Shown here one piece after another: positions 7,324 to 15,735 of a stretch of 32,241 nt of DNA (position 1 is its first letter; each line of letters starts with the position of its first letter). This DNA is from DATDOR01 sp035512695. Lineage in GTDB: Bacteria; Chloroflexota; Anaerolineae; Anaerolineales; JABWBV01. The stretch lies in the NCBI GenBank assembly GCA_035512695.1, contig DATKDL010000148.1, positions 1 through 32,241 of the forward strand. The letters run 5' to 3'. The position numbers and the translations under genes were made by a program. The notes below the pieces were generated by a model that worked only from the letters and a program-made list of their open reading frames with translations, had not been told where the DNA came from and searched no databases.

Positions 7324-8940
7324 TCACCCTGTTTCTTTGAAAACAAGGTTTGGATAGTGGTCCGCATAATATCTCAGATAAAAAGGGGCACTAAAAATCG
7401 CTGCTCTGCGATTTTGGGAGTCGCGGGCGAATATCACCTCAGGCCGCGCGGGCACGCGGTTCATTTCTTCTTCGGGTCCATCTATCCAGCGCACAAAAAG
7501 ATGTGGTAACCGCTCCAGGGTTGTCGAGACCTTGTATTCCGACTGCAATCTCGCCTGGAGCACGTCAAACTGTAGTTGGCCCACCACTCCTATAATGGGT
7601 TCCCGTTTCAGGGCATTCATGTCGAAAAATACCTGCACGCCGCCTTCTTTTTCCAATTGCTGCAAACCTTTTGTAAATTGCTTGTGCTTGCTCAGATCGT
7701 CATTTTTTAAGATCGCAAACTGCTCGGGTCGAAAACGGGGCATCGGAGCGAAGCGAACTTCTTCACCCGCATAAAGTGTATCTCCAATGCCCAGGCTGCC
7801 ATTGTTGGGGATGCCGACGATATCTCCGGGGAATGCCCGGTCCACGATTTCCCGCTCGTTGGCAAAAAGTTTATATGGGCGCATCAAGCGAATGGGATTT
7901 CCGGTTTGGGCATGGATGGCGGTGATACCCCTTTCAAAGCGTCCTGAACAAACCCGCAGAAATGCTACACTATCCCGATGCCTGGGGTTCAAATTGGCCT
8001 GAATTTTGAAAATAAAGCCGGAAAAGCTCGGGCGGGACGGGGAGATGATCCCTGTCTCGCTGGGATATGGTTGGGGATGAGGCGCGAATTTCACGAAATC
8101 ATCCAAAAACATACGCACCCCAAAGTTGGTCAAAGCACTACCGAAATAAACAGGCGTTTGTTCCATCTTGAGGACCCGCGCGGGGTCGAACGAAATCCCC
8201 AGTTCATCCAGGAGATGGAGGTCTTCTCCGATAGCCCGATACCCCCCATCAAGTAGAGGGTTTACGGTCTGCACTTGACTCAAGGGAATGAACACCTCTG
8301 GCGCCATTTTTTCATTCCGAGTCGTTCGCTCAAACAGGTAAAACCCCGCCGCACGGCGATCATAAACCCCTCGGAATTGGGGGCCATCTCCCATCGGCCA
8401 ATTCACCGGGACAGCTTCCATCCCTAAAGTGGATTCGATTTCATCCAACAGTTCCAGCGGTTCGCGTGCGGGGCGATCCATCTTATTGATAAAGGTAAAA
8501 ATCGGGATGCTGCGCTTGCGGCAAACCTCAAAAAGTTTGAGGGTTTGCGGTTCGATTCCTTTGGCCGCATCCAAAATCATCACCGCACTATCCGCAGCCG
8601 AAAGAGTCCGGTAGGTATCTTCGGAAAAATCCTGGTGTCCAGGTGTGTCCAGCAGATTCAGGACAAATCCCTGGTAGGGGAATTGAAGTATGGTGGAGGA
8701 GATGGAGATACCGCGTTCGCGTTCGATGGCCATCCAATCCGAAGTTGTACTGCGTAAATTCTTCTTCGCGCGCACATTGCCCGCAAGTTCAATGGCATTT
8801 CCGTAAAGCAGGAGTTTTTCGGTCAGCGTCGTTTTACCGGCATCGGGATGAGAAATGATCGCGAACGTCCGCCGAACAGCAATGGCTTGTTCCAAAGTGT
8901 GATTAGCGGTTAATGAGGGTTCGAGAACAGGTGTTTCCAC
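7324..8940 (-). CDS. prfC: Peptide chain release factor 3 (RF3)
   Basis: This 538-residue translational GTPase removes RF1/RF2 from the ribosome after peptide release. The start is taken as the GTG at 8940, preceded by AAAGGA at good spacing; it gives a length close to the usual 525-540 residues. The longer open frame adds about 68 residues without family similarity. Motifs are HPDAGKTT (G1, about residue 31), the RERGISISST switch I region, DTPGHQDFSEDTYRTL (G3, near residue 100; the DFSEDTYRTL extension is diagnostic of RF3 over EF-G) and NKMDR (G4). Base composition is visibly lower in GC and codon use less GC-biased than in the glycosyltransferase genes next to it, which may reflect transfer; RF3 has a patchy distribution among bacteria. 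Confidence 0.95.
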   Translation of the reverse strand: METPVLEPSLTANHTLEQAIAVRRTFAIISHPDAGKTTLTEKLLLYGNAIELAGNVRAKKNLRSTTSDWMAIERERGISISSTILQFPYQGFVLNLLDTPGHQDFSEDTYRTLSAADSAVMILDAAKGIEPQTLKLFEVCRKRSIPIFTFINKMDRPAREPLELLDEIESTLGMEAVPVNWPMGDGPQFRGVYDRRAAGFYLFERTTRNEKMAPEVFIPLSQVQTVNPLLDGGYRAIGEDLHLLDELGISFDPARVLKMEQTPVYFGSALTNFGVRMFLDDFVKFAPHPQPYPSETGIISPSRPSFSGFIFKIQANLNPRHRDSVAFLRVCSGRFERGITAIHAQTGNPIRLMRPYKLFANEREIVDRAFPGDIVGIPNNGSLGIGDTLYAGEEVRFAPMPRFRPEQFAILKNDDLSKHKQFTKGLQQLEKEGGVQVFFDMNALKREPIIGVVGQLQFDVLQARLQSEYKVSTTLERLPHLFVRWIDGPEEEMNRVPARPEVIFARDSQNRRAAIFSAPFYLRYYADHYPNLVFKETG

Positions 8941-9444
8941 GAGAATTCCTTTCGTCTTATCATTTTGAGAGGTCCTTCGATTGAACCTCGCGGTGGGTCT
9001 ACAAACTGGCACAAAAATGATCCTGCTTTTGAGGGAGGTCAAATCCATCTCAAAAGAGACCCAGTTTGTTTCAGTATCTGCCCGGCGATATTGTGATAAA
9101 AGAATTCGTGATACAAACGTGGAAAACGAATATCGTTCCCCCAACCATCAAGCATGGCAGAGCCCGATGAAAAAAAACTTTAATCCCGTAACATGATGGG
9201 AAATTTTACCAAGAAATGGATGAAAAACCAACCGCGGATGCTGGAGTTCGAGGTGAAGGAGGTGGGTTTGCGGGATCCGACGGAGAAGGAGCTGAGGCAA
9301 CGGCGTGCGCACGTGGAGGGCATGAACAACAGAGGCTTGTTCTGGGCTATAATCCTATGCAGGGAGTTCGACACTGTAGCACCCTCCACCGCACACTGCT
9401 CCCCTTTGAAAGAAAAACGGGTGAATCAGCGGAAGGAGCTCGAC
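8941..9444. other. Gene-free stretch between divergent prfC and solute-binding lipoprotein genes
   Basis: No convincing gene is seen in these 504 nt. Open frames run in from both flanks (a 68-codon extension of prfC and an 84-codon extension of the lipoprotein gene), but neither looks like its family. A TATAAT word at 9348-9353, about 90 nt before the plus-strand lipoprotein start, is a possible -10 box, though no good -35 is visible at 17 nt. On the prfC side, CTTTTGAG and CTCAAAAG (9026-9033 and 9049-9056) form an 8-bp inverted repeat with a 15-nt spacer, a possible leader hairpin of weak strength. Confidence 0.4.
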
Positions 9445-11514
9445 ATGCGGTCCAACAAGGCACAGGTCTTACTGCGATTATCGTCGATCTGCATTTTGCT
9501 CGGTGCGTGCAGCCCGGGCCCGTCCCCGGTAACCCCTTCTCCCGTACCGCCAACCCCGCTGCCGACAGCGGCTACTCCGACACCCACGCTTCCGCCAACC
9601 CAGACTCCCACTTCGGTCCCAACAGCCACCAGCGAACCGCGCACGCTCTCGGTGTGCATGGGGGCCGAGCCCGACACGCTCTATATTTACGGGGGAAATA
9701 TGCATGCAATGCGGAACGTCCTTTCCGCCATTTATGACGGTCCGATCGATCCGACAGGGTTCGGTTACGAACCCGTCATCCTCGAGAAGCTCCCCAGTCT
9801 GGCGGACGGGGATGCGCTGATCCGGACCGTCGCCGTATCTGGGGGAGATCTGATCTTCGACGCGGATGACATCGCCCGCCAGCTTGCGGCCGGGGTCCGG
9901 TTCCGCCCGGCCGGATGCCGATCATCGGATTGTGCGGTGGAATATGCTGACGGGACGGTAGAAATGGACCAGATGGTCGCCCGCTTCACCATGCTCCCGG
10001 ATCTGCGCTGGTCCGACGGGTATCCGTTGACCGCCCGCGACTCGGTTTTCAGTTTCCAGACCGCCAACAGTAAGTGTGACCATCCCTGGGATGCAAGCCT
10101 GGAAAAGGTCAGCTGCGGGTCGCTCGGCGATGGGAACGCGTTGGAGAACACGGCCGCTTACGTTATGCTCGACGAGAGTACGGTGGAGTGGGTCGCAATT
10201 CCCGGATTCCTGGACCCATCCTACCAGACCAATTTCGCCCACCCGCTTCCCGCACACAGGCTGGGGACGTACGCTGCCCAGGAACTATACGAGCTGGAAG
10301 AAGCTCGGACGACTCCGCTGGGTTGGGGCCCTTACCGGATCACAGCCTGGGACATCGGCCAGGAAATCCGGATGGAGCGCAATCCTTACTACCACCGCGC
10401 CTCGGAAGGGCTGCCGAAATTCGACTACCTGGTATTGAAAATGGTTGGGGGAGAAGACCGCAACATCGACATGCTGCTCTCCGGTACATGCGACATTCTC
10501 GACCTGGAAGCCAGCATCTACCTCGATTTTGAGACACTGCTCGAGCTGCAAGATGAAGGGGAGATTGCGCTTGATTTTGGCACCGGGACCGTATGGGAAC
10601 ACGTTGATTTCGGCATCCGGCCGTTCGCCTACGACGACGGCTACCAGCCCAGCTCCGACCGGCCCGACTTTTTTGGAGACGTGCGTACCCGGCAGGCGAT
10701 TGCCCACTGCATCGACCGCGGGGCGATCGAACAACAGGTGCTGGGCGGTTTTTCGAGTGGGATATCCACTTCTTACATCCCTGTCATTCATCCGCTCGCC
10801 AACCTGGACGTCCCCACCTACCCATTTGACCCTGTGACCGGTTCAGCCCTGCTGGATGCCGTCGGCTGGATCGACCACGACGGCGATCCGGCCACGCCCC
10901 GGGTGGCGCAGGATGTTCCCAACGTCCCGGACGGCAGCGCTTTCTCGATCCATTACTGGACCACGACGTCGAAGACGCGGCAGCGAGCGGCGGAAATCAT
11001 TAAGAACTCCCTAGCGAGCTGTGGGATCGAGGTGAACCTGACATTCTGGGGACCCGAGGAATTCTTCTCGCGGGAAGAGGAAGGTGGACCGGTCTTTGGC
11101 CGGCAGTTCGACATGGTTGAGTTCGCCTGGTTGTCGGGAGCCATCCCGCAGTGCGATCTTTTCTTGAGCGAGAACATCCCCGGGCCCCCGGAGGCCGTCG
11201 ATGCGGACGGGGCACCGCTTCATCCGGCCGGCTGGTTCGGCGCGAACACGCCCGGTTTTTCTAACGCTGAATACGATCAGGCCTGCCTGGCGGCCCTGGC
11301 GCTGCTCCCCGGCGAACCGGGATTCATGGAAGCGCACCAGGCTGCACAGGCGATCTTTGCCCGCGAACTGCCGGTCATCCCTTTGTATTTGCGACTCGGG
11401 CCGTTGGGTTTCTTTACGATCTCGCGTCCGGATCTTTGTAATCACTCCGTTGATTCAAATGGGACGGATTTCCGGCACATCGAGGAATATGAACTGGGGG
11501 CGGGGTGCCCCTGA
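9445..11514 (+). CDS. ABC transporter family-5 solute-binding lipoprotein (oligopeptide-type)
   Basis: This 689-residue exported lipoprotein starts at the ATG at 9445, behind GGAAGGAG at 10-12 nt. The signal peptide ends in a lipobox (CILLGACS) with Cys22 as the lipidated residue, followed by a Thr/Pro-rich linker to about residue 70. The remainder matches the SBP_bac_5 family: an MLPDLRWSDGYPLTARDSVFSF segment (typical WSDGxPxTAxDV), GWGPYRITAW, MERNPYY, and a late VRTRQAIAHCIDR helix (typical R.A.a.aiDR). Family members capture peptides, nickel or other small ligands for an ABC importer. No permease or ATPase gene lies nearby, so the transporter partner must be elsewhere or absent. A DHDGDPATPR insertion near residue 475 may be a metal-binding loop. 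Confidence 0.88.
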   Translation: MRSNKAQVLLRLSSICILLGACSPGPSPVTPSPVPPTPLPTAATPTPTLPPTQTPTSVPTATSEPRTLSVCMGAEPDTLYIYGGNMHAMRNVLSAIYDGPIDPTGFGYEPVILEKLPSLADGDALIRTVAVSGGDLIFDADDIARQLAAGVRFRPAGCRSSDCAVEYADGTVEMDQMVARFTMLPDLRWSDGYPLTARDSVFSFQTANSKCDHPWDASLEKVSCGSLGDGNALENTAAYVMLDESTVEWVAIPGFLDPSYQTNFAHPLPAHRLGTYAAQELYELEEARTTPLGWGPYRITAWDIGQEIRMERNPYYHRASEGLPKFDYLVLKMVGGEDRNIDMLLSGTCDILDLEASIYLDFETLLELQDEGEIALDFGTGTVWEHVDFGIRPFAYDDGYQPSSDRPDFFGDVRTRQAIAHCIDRGAIEQQVLGGFSSGISTSYIPVIHPLANLDVPTYPFDPVTGSALLDAVGWIDHDGDPATPRVAQDVPNVPDGSAFSIHYWTTTSKTRQRAAEIIKNSLASCGIEVNLTFWGPEEFFSREEEGGPVFGRQFDMVEFAWLSGAIPQCDLFLSENIPGPPEAVDADGAPLHPAGWFGANTPGFSNAEYDQACLAALALLPGEPGFMEAHQAAQAIFARELPVIPLYLRLGPLGFFTISRPDLCNHSVDSNGTDFRHIEEYELGAGCP

Positions 11515-11765
11515 ACCGCGCATACTCCTCCGCGTTGTCGAACGGTGGCGGCGATTGCAAACGAAAAACAATAACGGCCCTCGGCTAGGATCAAGCGGAT
11601 GGGCACTGCTTCCGCATGGCCGGCCGAGGAACATTGGGACTGTGGTGCCTGGTTGGGATTCGCCGTGGCGGACGAGACCAGGCAGCCTCAGCGCGTATCG
11701 CCGTGGCTGCGGGCGACCCACGCCGAGAGCCGCCATGGGCGCGCCCGCGACGTAGAACAGACGAA

Positions 11766-12998
11766 ATGAGCGCGAAAGCCAGGGATCAGCTCGAGACCCG
11801 CTTGACCGGCCGCCCGCTGATCCTGGCACGCAGTTTGTGGATCGTCGTGGTTGCGCTGGCGGTTGGGCTGTACGTCCTGAGTATCCCGATTCAGTTTGCG
11901 CATTCCCAAACCGTGTGCAGCGGCGCAACCTGCCCGTGGGACCAATTGAGCCCGACCGGTGTGGAGCAGCTTCAGCAGGCCGGTCAGTCTCTCGGCTTCT
12001 ATGCCGGCTACCTGACCGCGCTGAACGCGATCCTCGCGCTGGGGTTCTCGATCGTCGCCGCCGTCATCTTCTGGCGCAAGTCGGATGACTGGATGGGGAT
12101 ATTCGCCTCGCTCACGCTGGTGTTGTTTGGGATCACCTTTAACTCCGTTCCGATTACAACCGCGGAGAATGTTTACCCGGCCCTGCTGTTTCTCAGTAAG
12201 TTTTTGAATTTCCTCGGGAATACATGTCTCATACTCTTTTTCTATCTCCTCCCCGATGGACGCTTTGTCCCGCGCTGGATTCTCTGGCTGGTGCCGTTCG
12301 TCGTCGTGCACAAAGCGCTCAGTGCCTTTCGACCTGAACTCCTTGGCAAGGATTGGTTTGTCTTAGTCGAGTTGGCGAGCATGCTCTTCGCCCAAATCTA
12401 TCGCTACCGACACGTCGCGAACAGCGTGCAGCGCCAACAGACCACGTGGGTCGTTTTCGGTACGACGCTAGCGGTCAGTGGAGCCGCAGCCCTGTTTCTG
12501 TACATTAGAATCGCGTGGCCAGGGGGAAACCCCATAATCCGTCTGATCGTCAGCACGGCCCTTCACCTAATCATTCTACAGTTCCCGCTCTCGATTGGCA
12601 TGGCGATCTTGCGCTCACGGCTGTGGGACATCGACCTGCTGATCCGTCGGACGTTGATTTACAGCGCGCTGACAGGCCTGCTGGCGCTGGCGTATTTTGG
12701 CAGCGTGGTGGGGCTGCAGGGCCTTGTTCGCCTAATCACCGGCCAAAGCCAGTCGCAGCTGGTCACCGTGGTCTCCACGCTCGTGATCGCGGCTTTGTTC
12801 GTGCCCTTGCGCGGCCGGGTGCAGGAGTTTATTGACCGGCGCTTCTACCGGCGCAAGTACGACGCCGCACGCACCCTGGCCGCGTTTGGCAACTCAGTGC
12901 GCAATGAGGTGGATCTGGGCCGGCTGGCAGCGCATCTGATCAAGGTGGTGGACGAGACGTTACAACCGGAAACCGTGTCCCTATGGCTCAAAGGTTAG
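11766..12998 (+). CDS. Polytopic membrane protein with histidine-kinase-like sensor topology but no kinase domain
   Basis: This 410-residue protein has eight or nine hydrophobic helices. The start is the ATG at 11766; the longer open frame upstream is unlike the family. Two signatures stand out: FYLLPDGRFVPRW in the middle, and a C-terminal cytoplasmic stretch REFIDRRFYRRKYDAARTL (here beginning VQEF) that leads to a DLGRLAAHLIKVVDETLQPETVSLWL end. In Chloroflexota and relatives the same membrane module precedes GAF, HATPase or phosphatase modules in sensor proteins, with the RRFYRRKYD segment at the membrane exit; this is from memory of the family. Here the protein stops right after SLWLKG, so either it is a natural stand-alone sensor or it has lost its output domain. 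The following 110 nt look like the tail of a different gene. Confidence 0.6.
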   Translation: MSAKARDQLETRLTGRPLILARSLWIVVVALAVGLYVLSIPIQFAHSQTVCSGATCPWDQLSPTGVEQLQQAGQSLGFYAGYLTALNAILALGFSIVAAVIFWRKSDDWMGIFASLTLVLFGITFNSVPITTAENVYPALLFLSKFLNFLGNTCLILFFYLLPDGRFVPRWILWLVPFVVVHKALSAFRPELLGKDWFVLVELASMLFAQIYRYRHVANSVQRQQTTWVVFGTTLAVSGAAALFLYIRIAWPGGNPIIRLIVSTALHLIILQFPLSIGMAILRSRLWDIDLLIRRTLIYSALTGLLALAYFGSVVGLQGLVRLITGQSQSQLVTVVSTLVIAALFVPLRGRVQEFIDRRFYRRKYDAARTLAAFGNSVRNEVDLGRLAAHLIKVVDETLQPETVSLWLKG

Positions 12999-13110
12999 CC
13001 GGCTCCGTTGCCTGCTGGGGCCCCTCTTTTACGTCGGCCTCGCCCCGATCTGGGCGTTGTGGCTGGGTATTGACTTGCTCCGCAAGCCAGTGCCACTTGA
13101 GAGTCGTTGA
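12999..13110 (+). pseudogene. Possible 3' fragment of an unidentified membrane-protein gene
   Basis: In a different frame from the preceding gene, the plus strand reads ...LFYVGLAPIWALWLGIDLLR followed by a short polar tail and a TGA at 13108-13110. That is one well-formed transmembrane helix with a basic C-terminal end and no start codon of its own. It looks like the last 30-odd codons of a membrane protein whose 5' part has been lost, perhaps by a deletion that joined it to the sensor-like gene. The parent family is not recognised. It could also be chance coding in a GC-rich gap. Confidence 0.35.
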
Positions 13111-13134
13111 ATTGTTAAGGACGGGAGTTCTCAT

Positions 13135-13593
13135 ATGAATACTTCCTTGAAGTGGCTCGTGCTGGCATCGCTGACGAACCTGGTGGGTAACAGCCTGGGG
13201 ACAGTCATCGCCCTGCAACACAACCTGAAGGCTAATTTCGGGGGCTTTCTTAATCTTAATGGGCAGGAAGTGCTCCGAGACTTCTTGACCATGAATGGAA
13301 CGGCGTTGTCGGCACCTTTAACTTTTTTGTTGATTCAGCTAGGGTTGACCATTCTCGCCCTGCTAACCAGCAAGACACGTAGGTTCGGCGTGGGTGGACT
13401 GATCTTCGTGGGCGCCTTCTACACCATAGCTCAGTTGGGAGAGCCAATTGTGTTGCGACAATTGCGTCCGGATGGATTCGATCTTGCGCAGGCCATCGTA
13501 TTGCTGGTGAATGTAACCTCTTCCATTGCTATGCTGGTATTGGGGATCCGCGCGTGGAGAATAATGCGGGCCGCCAGGCCCATCGCGGGCTAA
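13135..13593 (+). CDS. Small four-helix membrane protein, unknown function
   Basis: This 152-residue protein has four clear hydrophobic helices (about residues 5-27, 58-78, 85-105 and 118-142) and short polar loops. The start ATG at 13135 is preceded by GGGAG with 7-nt spacing. The second half (FVGAFYTIAQLGEPIV ... AIVLLVNVTSSIAMLVLGIRAW) is reminiscent of small DUF-type membrane proteins common in actinobacteria and Chloroflexota, but no family can be named with confidence. GC is lower than in the flanking GC-rich genes. It follows the membrane-gene fragment by 24 nt and precedes the MBL-fold hydrolase gene. Confidence 0.7.
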   Translation: MNTSLKWLVLASLTNLVGNSLGTVIALQHNLKANFGGFLNLNGQEVLRDFLTMNGTALSAPLTFLLIQLGLTILALLTSKTRRFGVGGLIFVGAFYTIAQLGEPIVLRQLRPDGFDLAQAIVLLVNVTSSIAMLVLGIRAWRIMRAARPIAG

Positions 13594-13739
13594 CCATTAG
13601 GTATTGGCTGCATAGAGTTGGAGTTACCCAGGTTCGGTGGACACTGTTCGGCTTGGGGAGCTGGCTACATTTGTTCATTTGTTTGAATCTCTGTGGGGAT
13701 CGCTCTCACCAAATTATTGTTGCAGAGCGGAGGTGCCTT

Positions 13740-14630
13740 ATGATGAATTCTGGAAGTTATCGATTTCACGTCGGTTCATTTGAATGTTTTGCGCTCAGTG
13801 ATGGCCGCTTCAACTATCCGTTGGAAAGCTTTTTTGCCAACGTCCCTACCGAGGAGATCCAAGCAGCGCTTCATCAGCGGAACCTGCCTGTCAACCAGGT
13901 CGTCACACCGTACACCTGTCTCTTGATCAACACGGGTGACCACCGCGTGCTCATTGACACAGGAGCTGGAAATTTAGGAGCACATGCGGCGAAGATGTTC
14001 CCCACCGTCGATCATTCAACGACGCTAACTGGCACGCTGGTAAAGAACATGCAAGCGACTGGTATTCAACCGGACGACATTGATACAATCATTATTTCGC
14101 ACGCTCATCCCGATCATATCGGTGGAACCATGGATTCGAGCGGAGCGCTTGCCTTTGCAAACGCAAAGTACTTTATCCATCATGACGAATGGATGTTTTG
14201 GAATTCGGAAGCTGCTGACGAAAAGGCACCTTCTGGCTTTGTACAGCTTGCTCGTCACAACCTCGAACCCCTCGCAAACCGGCTCGCGTACATCGAAGAT
14301 GAGACTGAAATTATAGAAGGAATACAGTGCATTCACACCCCTGGACATACGCCTGGGCATATCGCTGTATCTGTTAGCTCCGCTGGCGAGAAGCTGCTGC
14401 ACATCGCTGATGTTGTCCTCTACCCGCTGCATCTCGAATATCCAAACTGGAAGCCGGTATTCGATATCGACCCAGTGAGGGCAGCGGCGAGCAAGCGCCA
14501 AATATTTGATCAGGCGGCGGTGGAACAAACATTGGTATTTGCCCATCATTTTCCACCCTTCCCAAATTTGGGCCATGTACTTCAGCAAGGGGACGCCTGG
14601 CGATGGCAACCTTTGGAAATCGAAGGATAG
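13740..14630 (+). CDS. MBL-fold metallo-hydrolase
   Basis: This 296-residue protein has the complete metallo-beta-lactamase-fold metal site: Asp73 in LIDTGAG, HAHPDH at 121-126 (HxHxDH), His199 and nearby His203/His207 in HTPGHTPGH, Asp224 in HIADVVL, and a final His in AHHFPPFP near residue 270. It should bind two metal ions in the cytoplasm; the substrate is unknown. It resembles the N-acyl-homoserine-lactonase-like / generic hydrolase branch. The ATG at 13740 follows GGAGG by 6 nt; the next codon is also ATG. The open frame upstream lacks similarity. The gene has lower GC than its surroundings, consistent with recent acquisition. Its stop is 50 nt from the first comEC 3' fragment, whose parental domain is a degenerate version of the same fold. 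Confidence 0.9.
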   Translation: MMNSGSYRFHVGSFECFALSDGRFNYPLESFFANVPTEEIQAALHQRNLPVNQVVTPYTCLLINTGDHRVLIDTGAGNLGAHAAKMFPTVDHSTTLTGTLVKNMQATGIQPDDIDTIIISHAHPDHIGGTMDSSGALAFANAKYFIHHDEWMFWNSEAADEKAPSGFVQLARHNLEPLANRLAYIEDETEIIEGIQCIHTPGHTPGHIAVSVSSAGEKLLHIADVVLYPLHLEYPNWKPVFDIDPVRAAASKRQIFDQAAVEQTLVFAHHFPPFPNLGHVLQQGDAWRWQPLEIEG

Positions 14631-14680
14631 AACGCTACAACCTGCCCGGCGAAGGAGCGGGCCGACAGGATTTCCACAGG

Positions 14681-15310
14681 CATCCCGATCCGTCCTCAGC
14701 ACCGAGTAGCTCTCCAAGATCTCGCGCAATTCCTCCGACGGCAGCCCGTCCCGGTTCCCCGCCTCCACGCTCAGCAGCAGTACATCCGGGTCCACCGCCG
14801 TGATCCACTCCGGCGGGTTGAGCGGCGCAAACCCGCTCTCGGCCAGCAGCAGGACGTTCGCCGGCCCGAAATCCGTTTCCAGCGCCTCGAAATCCATCCC
14901 GATCGGCAGCAGCATCTGCAGCGCCCCCAGGCCAGCCGCAGGACGGCGCCGCGGCGCGTCACCGCCAAGGATCTCGAGCGCGGCCCCCGACCCCAGGTCG
15001 AGCACCTGCCCGGGCTCGGGGTAGACGATGGGGACGCCCGCATTTCGCAATATTTCTTGCATAGATCGTGTAGTATGAGAAAAACTTTGCGTACCTGCCC
15101 ACAGCGCGGCGCGCGGGCGGTACTGCTCCAGCGTGCGCGGCAGCGCCGCCAGCTGCGCATCCGAGGTCCCGGCCACCACCAGCCAGTCCAGCTCGCGCTG
15201 CGAGACGGGATCCGGCGCCCCAGCTGGTCAGAGAGCCGGACCGCCGATGCGCCGCCGTTGATCAGGATCCAGCGGTCATCCGGCGTTTGGATCAGGACCG
15301 CCTCCCTCAT
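14681..15310 (-). pseudogene. comEC 3' fragment, copy 1 (frameshifted C-terminal domain)
   Basis: These 630 nt align end to end with 27805-28435, the part of intact comEC encoding its last domain, but lack the membrane part and the original C terminus. Compared with the intact gene there is a 1-nt deletion near 15206, which shifts the frame after the RLSDQLGRRIP segment, and a compensating deletion/insertion pair near 14926 and 14966 that scrambles about 13 residues. Outside these points most differences are synonymous-looking or conservative, so the copy was once coding. Divergence from the intact gene is clearly higher than in copy 2. Homology begins abruptly at CATCCCGATCC on the left and ends at the methionine codon for MREAVLIQTP on the right, inside a palindrome. 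Confidence 0.85.
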
Positions 15311-15354
15311 GACGGCCAGCGGCCCGGGCCACTGGTCGTTATGAGGGAGGCGGT
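15297..15354. repeat. 58-nt palindrome at the comEC-fragment / membrane-gene junction
   Basis: Two 29-nt arms meet without a loop at the GGCCCGGGCC centre (15321-15330) and match at 26 of 29 positions. Two mismatches would be G-U pairs in RNA from the plus strand. Each arm carries an ATGAGGGAGGCGGT word, so both the minus-strand comEC fragment and the plus-strand membrane gene begin with MREAV. This may be a fold-back inversion joint, a hairpin, or an assembly artefact. Confidence 0.75.
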
Positions 15355-15679
15355 GACGAAAAACCCCGTACTTGCGGGCGGCGCCGGTCTGCTGACCGTC
15401 GGAGTCGTGGTTCTGGTGCTCGTTGTCTCCGCGCTGACGCTGATCCTGATCCCGGCCAGCCTTGCTGGGTCCGCGGCGTTGGCGGCGGTGGTGCTCGGAT
15501 GGATTGCTCTGAGCTAGGAGGCACGCCGGCGCATCGCTGAGCTGGTTGGGCAGACCTGGGATCCCAGCCTCGCTGCAGGTGTTGGCGCGCTCCTGGTCGG
15601 GATCGTTTTCTTCGGGATCGAACGGATCCCCTTCGGAACGCGGCCAGGTTCCAGGGAAAGAGAAATAGAGACCCAATGA
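15341..15679 (+). pseudogene. Membrane protein interrupted by one in-frame TAG
   Basis: From the ATG at 15341 the frame encodes a 58-residue piece with a long hydrophobic segment (GVVVLVLVVSALTLILIPAS, then a second helix) and stops at TAG 15515-15517. The same frame continues for 53 more codons to TGA at 15677-15679. The continuation is plausible coding sequence: an amphipathic RRRIAELVGQTWDP stretch, a third helix (ALLVGIVFFGI) and a polar tail. The simplest reading is a pseudogene with one nonsense mutation; loss of the original 5' end at the palindrome would fit. The layout (helix pair, then IAELxGQ and another helix) recalls the C-terminal membrane part of some Chloroflexota polymer-forming/bactofilin-like proteins, but that is only a guess. 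Confidence 0.5.
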
Positions 15680-15734
15680 TCGACGCCCCGGCTCAGTGGA
15701 ACCGAGCCGAGGCGTCGATCATTGGGTCTCTATT
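15664..15734. terminator. Long bidirectional terminator-type hairpin
   Basis: Arms 15664-15687 and 15711-15734 are perfect 24-nt reverse complements, and an inner CGGCTC/GAGCCG pair shortens the loop to about 9 nt. It overlaps the end of the interrupted plus-strand gene and ends one base before the stop of the minus-strand ZIP gene, so it lies between convergent genes and can serve both. Confidence 0.8.
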
Positions 15735-15735
15735 C

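Noticed and set aside
14025..15179. 384-codon minus-strand frame as a short functional ComEC-like protein
   Set aside because: Its second half is antisense to the MBL hydrolase gene and its first half has two scrambled patches; no proper start.
14771..15676. 301-codon minus-strand open frame spanning comEC fragment 1 and the membrane gene
   Set aside because: It is a patchwork of real comEC residues, frameshifted comEC and antisense of the membrane gene, open only by chance.
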